64,000 bases of DNA from Abiotrophia defectiva ATCC 49176 (GTDB lineage Bacteria > Bacillota > Bacilli > Lactobacillales > Aerococcaceae): assembly GCF_000160075.2 (NCBI RefSeq), contig NZ_KI535340.1, positions 650,711 to 714,710 on the forward strand, given 5' to 3'. This document shows positions 60,208-64,000 of the stretch, in pieces. Position 1 is the stretch's first letter; each line of letters opens with the position of its first letter. Both the position numbers and the translations under genes were made by a program. Under the pieces are notes generated by a model. The model was not told the origin of the DNA, did no database searches, and saw only the letters and a program-made list of their open reading frames with translations.

Positions 60208-61131
60208 CTAAACTTCTGGCCACAAGGGGCTTGGGTAAACACCTGACTGAGTCAAGCTTTCAATGGCTTCTACCACTAAAGGCTTGTCTTCTTGGTAGGT
60301 GACGCCAAACCACTGGGATTGGGTTTCTAAAATCTTAACTCTGGCTTGGTCAGACTTAATTTGTTTGCGGACGACACTTGGCAAATAGTACTCGCATTTA
60401 TCTGGTTTAGTTCGTAGACCCTTCTCCAAAAACTCTGGCAGATAACCTTCAATCACTTGAATGAAACCTTGGGGAAAGCCCCAGAGGTTCATAGATACAA
60501 TGGTTTCTGGGTCTACATCCACCCAGTTTAAGCCGTCTTGCGTGTAGTGAATTCCTTCTGGATAGGCTTCAATCTGGGTCTGCTCTTCGATTTCAACTAA
60601 GTAGCCTGACTCATTGATTTGGCAAAGGCCACGCGAAACCGCCCCGTTAGCCGAGATCGTTCTCTTGAGAGGATAGCCCACCATACTATAACGCGGATTA
60701 CGATAGGTCTGCATCTTGACCAAATAATCATAGACCGACTGGAAGGCATGACGGCCATAGAAATCATCGGCATTAATAACCGCAAAAGGCGCGTCAATCA
60801 GGTCTCGCGCACACCAAACCGCATGGGCAGTTCCCCATGGCTTGGTTCGACTAGACGGCACACTAAAACCGGCCGGTAAATCTTCTAGTTTCTGAAAGGC
60901 ATATTCTACCGTTAGATATTGCGCTACACGGTCGCCAACTTGGGCCTTAAAACGCTCGGCCATATCGGGTTTAATGATAAAAATAACCTTCTTAAAGCCT
61001 GCTTCTTTCGCATCATAAAGCGAATAATCCAGCATAACCTCCCCTCTTGGTCCGACTGAATCAAGCTGTTTAAGGCCACCATAACGACTGCCCATTCCGG
61101 CTGCCATGATGACCAGGATTGGTTCCTTCAT
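60208..61131 (-). CDS. Sugar-1-phosphate nucleotidyltransferase family protein
   Basis: The 307-residue protein has the nucleotide-binding signature VIMAAGMGSRYGGLKQLDSV (about 6-25), in which Arg is present, APFAVINADDFYGRHAF (near 110, metal-binding Asp) and GAVSRGLCQI. It probably joins UTP to a sugar-1-phosphate supplied by the kinase gene that follows. GGGGAG precedes the ATG. A hairpin and a cre-like box lie in its leader. Confidence 0.85.
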   Translation of the reverse strand: MKEPILVIMAAGMGSRYGGLKQLDSVGPRGEVMLDYSLYDAKEAGFKKVIFIIKPDMAERFKAQVGDRVAQYLTVEYAFQKLEDLPAGFSVPSSRTKPWGTAHAVWCARDLIDAPFAVINADDFYGRHAFQSVYDYLVKMQTYRNPRYSMVGYPLKRTISANGAVSRGLCQINESGYLVEIEEQTQIEAYPEGIHYTQDGLNWVDVDPETIVSMNLWGFPQGFIQVIEGYLPEFLEKGLRTKPDKCEYYLPSVVRKQIKSDQARVKILETQSQWFGVTYQEDKPLVVEAIESLTQSGVYPSPLWPEV

Positions 61132-61212
61132 CTACAAGACTCCCCTAGTGCCTCTTAAGGAGGCAAACATAATAATCGATTAGCTATCCCAATTTGGATA
61201 GGCGTCAGCTTT

Positions 61213-61249
61213 ATTTTAGCATATTTTGAGATTTTTGTAAGCTATTTCA
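61213..61249 (-). promoter_or_regulatory. Promoter of the hexosamine-salvage pair with cre-like overlap
   Basis: The minus-strand boxes TTACAA and TAAAAT are 16 bp apart. TGTAAGCTATTTCA (61236-61249) differs from the cre consensus at one core position and overlaps the -35 box. Confidence 0.4.
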
Positions 61250-61350
61250 TTTTGCTTAAGCTTTTTTTCTCAGCCCAAATTCCCCACTGAGCTTGCTGCC
61301 CTATAAAGCATCGCTAGCGCAGCTCAAACCTCGCAAAGCTAGGCACCGTA

Positions 61351-61359
61351 TGCTATAAT
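61351..61359 (+). promoter_or_regulatory. Extended -10 promoter of the GtrB-like gene
   Basis: TGCTATAAT carries the TGN extension; no good -35 is visible. It lies 30 bp before the start codon. Confidence 0.6.
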
Positions 61360-61388
61360 AGTCACGAGATATGACAGGAGGAATCAGC

Positions 61389-62336
61389 ATGTTATCCATT
61401 ATTGTGCCCTGCTACAACGAAGCAGACGCCATTCCACATTTTTTTGCTGCTACTGAGGCAGTCGTGCAGGACCTAGACTTTCCTGCCGAATATATTTTTG
61501 TTAACGACGGGTCCAAGGACTCGACCTTAGAAGTTTTACGCAACTTACATCAAGCCCACCCCGATCGGGTTCGCTATTTATCCTTTTCCCGTAACTTCGG
61601 TAAAGAGGCGGCCATTTACGCTGGACTCAAATCTAGCCGAGGCGACTACATCACCTTAATGGATGCCGATCTACAAGATCCACCAGAGTTACTGCCACAG
61701 ATGTTCGATCTCATTCAAAGCAAGGGCGTTGACTGTGTCGGAACCCGGCGAACTAACCGCAAAGGGGAGCCGCCTATTCGTAGCTTTTTCGCTCGCCTTT
61801 TCTACAAATTGATTAATCGTATCAGCCAAACCGAAATCGTAGACGGGGCTCGTGACTATCGCCTAATGACCCGCCAAATGGTGGATGCTATTCTGGAATT
61901 ATCCGAGTACAACCGCTTCTCTAAGGGCTTGTTCAGCTGGGTGGGCTTTGATACGGTCTACCTAGAATTCGAGAACCGTGACCGGGTAGCGGGCCAAACC
62001 AGCTGGAACTTCTTCCAGCTACTTCGCTACTCCATTGACGGCATTATCAACTTCTCTGAAGTTCCTCTGACCTTAGCCTCTATTATGGGGACCATTACCT
62101 GCCTAATTTCAGCCTTCTTCTTGGTTGTCATTATTGTCCGGGCCATGCTCTATGGCGACCGAGTGGCTGGTTGGCCTTCAATTGTGTCCATCATCCTCTT
62201 CTTCTCAGGTATCCAGCTCCTGTCTTTAGGGATTATTGGTAACTACATTGGTAAAATCTTTATGGAAACCAAGCGACGCCCTATCTATATAATTAAGGAA
62301 ACTGAAGCAAGTTCAGACAAAAAAAATGAAGCCTAA
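61389..62336 (+). CDS. GT2 glycosyltransferase, GtrB/CsbB-like
   Basis: The 315-residue protein has a GT-A domain with IIVPCYNEADAIP (about 4-16), VNDGSKDSTLEVL, MDADLQDPPELLP (near 89) and NRDRVAGQTSWN, then two C-terminal membrane helices (about 228-255 and 263-285). Such enzymes move glucose or GlcNAc onto undecaprenyl phosphate for decoration of wall polymers. The ATG at 61389 has AGGAGG 6 bases upstream; an ATG six codons earlier overlaps it. No GtrA-like flippase is adjacent. Confidence 0.93.
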   Translation: MLSIIVPCYNEADAIPHFFAATEAVVQDLDFPAEYIFVNDGSKDSTLEVLRNLHQAHPDRVRYLSFSRNFGKEAAIYAGLKSSRGDYITLMDADLQDPPELLPQMFDLIQSKGVDCVGTRRTNRKGEPPIRSFFARLFYKLINRISQTEIVDGARDYRLMTRQMVDAILELSEYNRFSKGLFSWVGFDTVYLEFENRDRVAGQTSWNFFQLLRYSIDGIINFSEVPLTLASIMGTITCLISAFFLVVIIVRAMLYGDRVAGWPSIVSIILFFSGIQLLSLGIIGNYIGKIFMETKRRPIYIIKETEASSDKKNEA

Positions 62337-62359
62337 CCCTTGGGTTGGCTTCATTTTTT
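62319..62359. terminator. Bidirectional terminator overlapping the glycosyltransferase stop
   Basis: AATGAAGCC-AACCC pairs with GGGTT-GGCTTCATT, with A-run and T-run. The stem includes the last codons of the plus-strand gene and serves the convergent peptidase gene. Confidence 0.85.
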
Positions 62360-62367
62360 ATTTGCGA

Positions 62368-63015
62368 TTAATGAGTTTCGCCGCCCACGACTTGAGCATC
62401 TGTCTTGCCTTGGTAGGCTACAATGGTCTCTAAGCAGACCGTCAGGCCCTTGACAATATCAGCTAAAGCCATAGAGGCTTGGCCCGGCTTGTCGACCACT
62501 TGTTCCGTCACATAAGGGACATGAATAAAGCCCCCTTGAGTCTTTGGATAGTGTTTAGCCAGATAATAGAGGTTCTGGTACATGATATGGTTGCAGACGA
62601 AGGTCCCAGCAGTGTTAGATAGACTAGCAGGCAAGCCAGCTTTCTTGACCGCCTCTACCATGGCCTTAACTGGCAAGGTCGTAAAGTAGGCCGGCGCCCC
62701 ATCAGCTTGAATGACTGTATCCAAAGGTTGTTGACCCTTGTTATCCGCAATCCGCGCATCATCCACGTTAATGGCCACCCGTTCAGGCGTAATACCGAAG
62801 CGGCCCCCCGCTTGACCGACGCAGACTACCGCATCAGGCTGATGCTCATTTACCGCTTCAAAGAGGCGCTTAGCTGAATCGCCAAAAACGGTCGGAATCT
62901 GAACGGTCACAATCTCAGCCCCCTCAATTTCCTTAGGCAAGCGACTAACAGCTTCCCAAGCAGGATTAATGGCTTCACCGCCAAAAGGATCAAAACCTGT
63001 TACTAATATTTTCAT
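62368..63015 (-). CDS. pcp: Pyrrolidone-carboxylate peptidase
   Basis: The 215-residue cysteine peptidase removes N-terminal pyroglutamate. The family triad is visible: Glu in [20 protein letters not shown] (near 81), Cys in [16 protein letters not shown] (near 143) and His in [13 protein letters not shown] (near 167). AGGAG precedes the ATG. It lies 16 bp below the DUF979 gene in the same unit. Confidence 0.97.
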   Translation of the reverse strand: MKILVTGFDPFGGEAINPAWEAVSRLPKEIEGAEIVTVQIPTVFGDSAKRLFEAVNEHQPDAVVCVGQAGGRFGITPERVAINVDDARIADNKGQQPLDTVIQADGAPAYFTTLPVKAMVEAVKKAGLPASLSNTAGTFVCNHIMYQNLYYLAKHYPKTQGGFIHVPYVTEQVVDKPGQASMALADIVKGLTVCLETIVAYQGKTDAQVVGGETH

Positions 63016-63031
63016 AAATTCATCTCCTATT

Positions 63032-63961
63032 CTAATAAGCCATGAAGTAAATCAAGGCAATATGTAGGACAATCATGGCCAGTGCGACAGGCACTTGTTG
63101 TTTAATGACGCCATTTGGATCTTTCATTTCTAAGAGAGAAGCCGGCATGGAGTTAAAGTTGGCTGCCATTGGGGTCATCAAAGTCCCGCAATAGCCTGCT
63201 GTCATAGCTAAGGTTCCCGCTACCACCGGATTAGCTCCCAAGGCGAAAACAAAAGGAATCCCAATCCCTGCTGTAATTACCGTGAAGGCTGCGAAGGCGT
63301 TCCCCATAATCATAGTGAAAATAACCATACCTAAAACGTAGGCTACCACACCCAGCAAACGGTTCTCTGCTGGCACCACTGAGGCCACTGCGGTCGAAAT
63401 TAGGTTCCCTACTTGGGCCTTAGTGAATATAATGCCAAGAGCTGCAAGTAGCTGAGGCAAGATAATGGTTACCCCCATTTGCAGGATCATTTGTGTAGTT
63501 CCATCGTAGACTTCTTTTGGTTTAGGACGCAACATAATCAAGGCAACTACTAAAGCAGTTAAGCCCCCAATTACTAAAGGCGCCTGGCCACCTAAACCCT
63601 TAACATTGTAGACTAATAAGACAACCACTAAGGCCAGGGTTAGAGAAGGCAGGAAAATCCACAAGCCAAAACGTTTAGCACGTTCCTCCTTCACTGCTTC
63701 TGATACTGCGTGAAGACTAGGCGTAGTCACTTGCTTGGTTACAGTCAGAACTGCCATAACCACTAGAAGAATCCCCACTAGAAGCGGAGGTAGGTAAGAA
63801 CCAAAAGTAAAAATAACCCCCAAGAGACTCCAGAAGAGAGTTGTCCCTATCCGAGTCTTACTATCAGAGCGATAAACATAGTAGGCCGACAGGAAGAAAA
63901 TCGCGCCCGCAATGTAATAGGCGAATTCTAAAATTAAATCACGTACTGCAGTAATTTCCAT
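63032..63961 (-). CDS. DUF979 membrane protein
   Basis: The 309-residue protein has eight or nine membrane segments and the DUF979 pattern near the end: [20 protein letters not shown] and [23 protein letters not shown]979 and DUF969 proteins are paired permease-like proteins often found beside pcp or 5-oxoprolinase genes; transport of 5-oxoproline or its peptides is a reasonable inference. AAAGGGG precedes the ATG, which overlaps the stop of the gene upstream. Confidence 0.88.
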   Translation of the reverse strand: MEITAVRDLILEFAYYIAGAIFFLSAYYVYRSDSKTRIGTTLFWSLLGVIFTFGSYLPPLLVGILLVVMAVLTVTKQVTTPSLHAVSEAVKEERAKRFGLWIFLPSLTLALVVVLLVYNVKGLGGQAPLVIGGLTALVVALIMLRPKPKEVYDGTTQMILQMGVTIILPQLLAALGIIFTKAQVGNLISTAVASVVPAENRLLGVVAYVLGMVIFTMIMGNAFAAFTVITAGIGIPFVFALGANPVVAGTLAMTAGYCGTLMTPMAANFNSMPASLLEMKDPNGVIKQQVPVALAMIVLHIALIYFMAY

Positions 63962-64000
63962 TATTTCCGCCCCTTTCTGTTAAGCCCTTGTTGCCAGTAT
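63960..64000 (-). CDS. 3-prime end of upstream gene, probably DUF969
   Basis: The last codons read YWQQGLNRKGRK and end in a TAA that shares bases with the DUF979 start (TAATG). This translational coupling and the usual DUF969-DUF979 order suggest DUF969, but only 12 residues are visible. Confidence 0.45.

Overview
The window reads as chromosome of a low-to-mid GC Firmicute in the order Lactobacillales, probably an Aerococcaceae-type organism (inference). The reasons are canonical AGGAGG ribosome binding sites, many U-tailed hairpin terminators, the cdaA-cdaR-glmM and relQ-nadK-rluD gene orders, MsmEFG- and LplABC-type sugar ABC transporters with YesMN/AraC regulators, and CcpA-type cre boxes. 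I see no rRNA, tRNA, CRISPR array or prophage. The only recognisable transposon is one IS200-type element.

Left part (1-21 kb): a DUF7916-type TIM-barrel gene and a MurR/RpiR regulator; a cluster of membrane-protein paralogues with two truncated copies; an alpha-galactoside operon (MsmE-, MsmF- and MsmG-like ABC genes plus GH36 alpha-galactosidase) with a divergent AraC regulator and a second GH36-like enzyme; an APC permease; a ClC transporter with a TrkA-C domain; an unusual HAD phosphatase/APH kinase fusion; and a Gfo/Idh/MocA oxidoreductase.

Middle (21-40 kb): a GNAT acetyltransferase and queH; a small accessory island with the IS200 element and two tiny unrecognised ORFs overlapped by a candidate antisense RNA; a CNNM-type transporter; a CBS protein resembling the c-di-AMP receptor CbpB; an rluD-type/thioredoxin lipoprotein/nadK/relQ operon; rlmA; the cdaA-cdaR-glmM operon; and envelope-polysaccharide genes (phosphoglycosyl transferase, galU, LCP protein, PglF-like dehydratase).

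Right part (40-54 kb) is a host-glycan or mannoside utilisation locus on the minus strand: YesN/YesM two-component system, YesL-like protein, GH92 alpha-mannosidase, an LplABC-type transporter, a ROK kinase with a GH1 glycosidase, and a secreted EndoD-like protein that lacks the glycosidase domain. Three promoters here carry the same 21-bp-spaced direct repeats (core CAAANTATAG), which I infer to be the YesN operator. Next come a MarR/HxlR divergent pair, a decayed 0.9-kb stretch, metA (acetyl type), a secreted beta-helix protein, an N-acetylhexosamine kinase/nucleotidyltransferase pair, a GtrB-like glycosyltransferase, pyrrolidone-carboxylate peptidase and DUF979/DUF969 genes running off the right end.

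The strongest undescribed signals are the shared 21-bp-repeat operator of the glycan regulon, the antisense pair near 22.5 kb, a 70-bp intergenic repeat present twice with a covarying dyad, the eroding membrane-protein paralogue array, and the galU gene that has lost its signature arginine.
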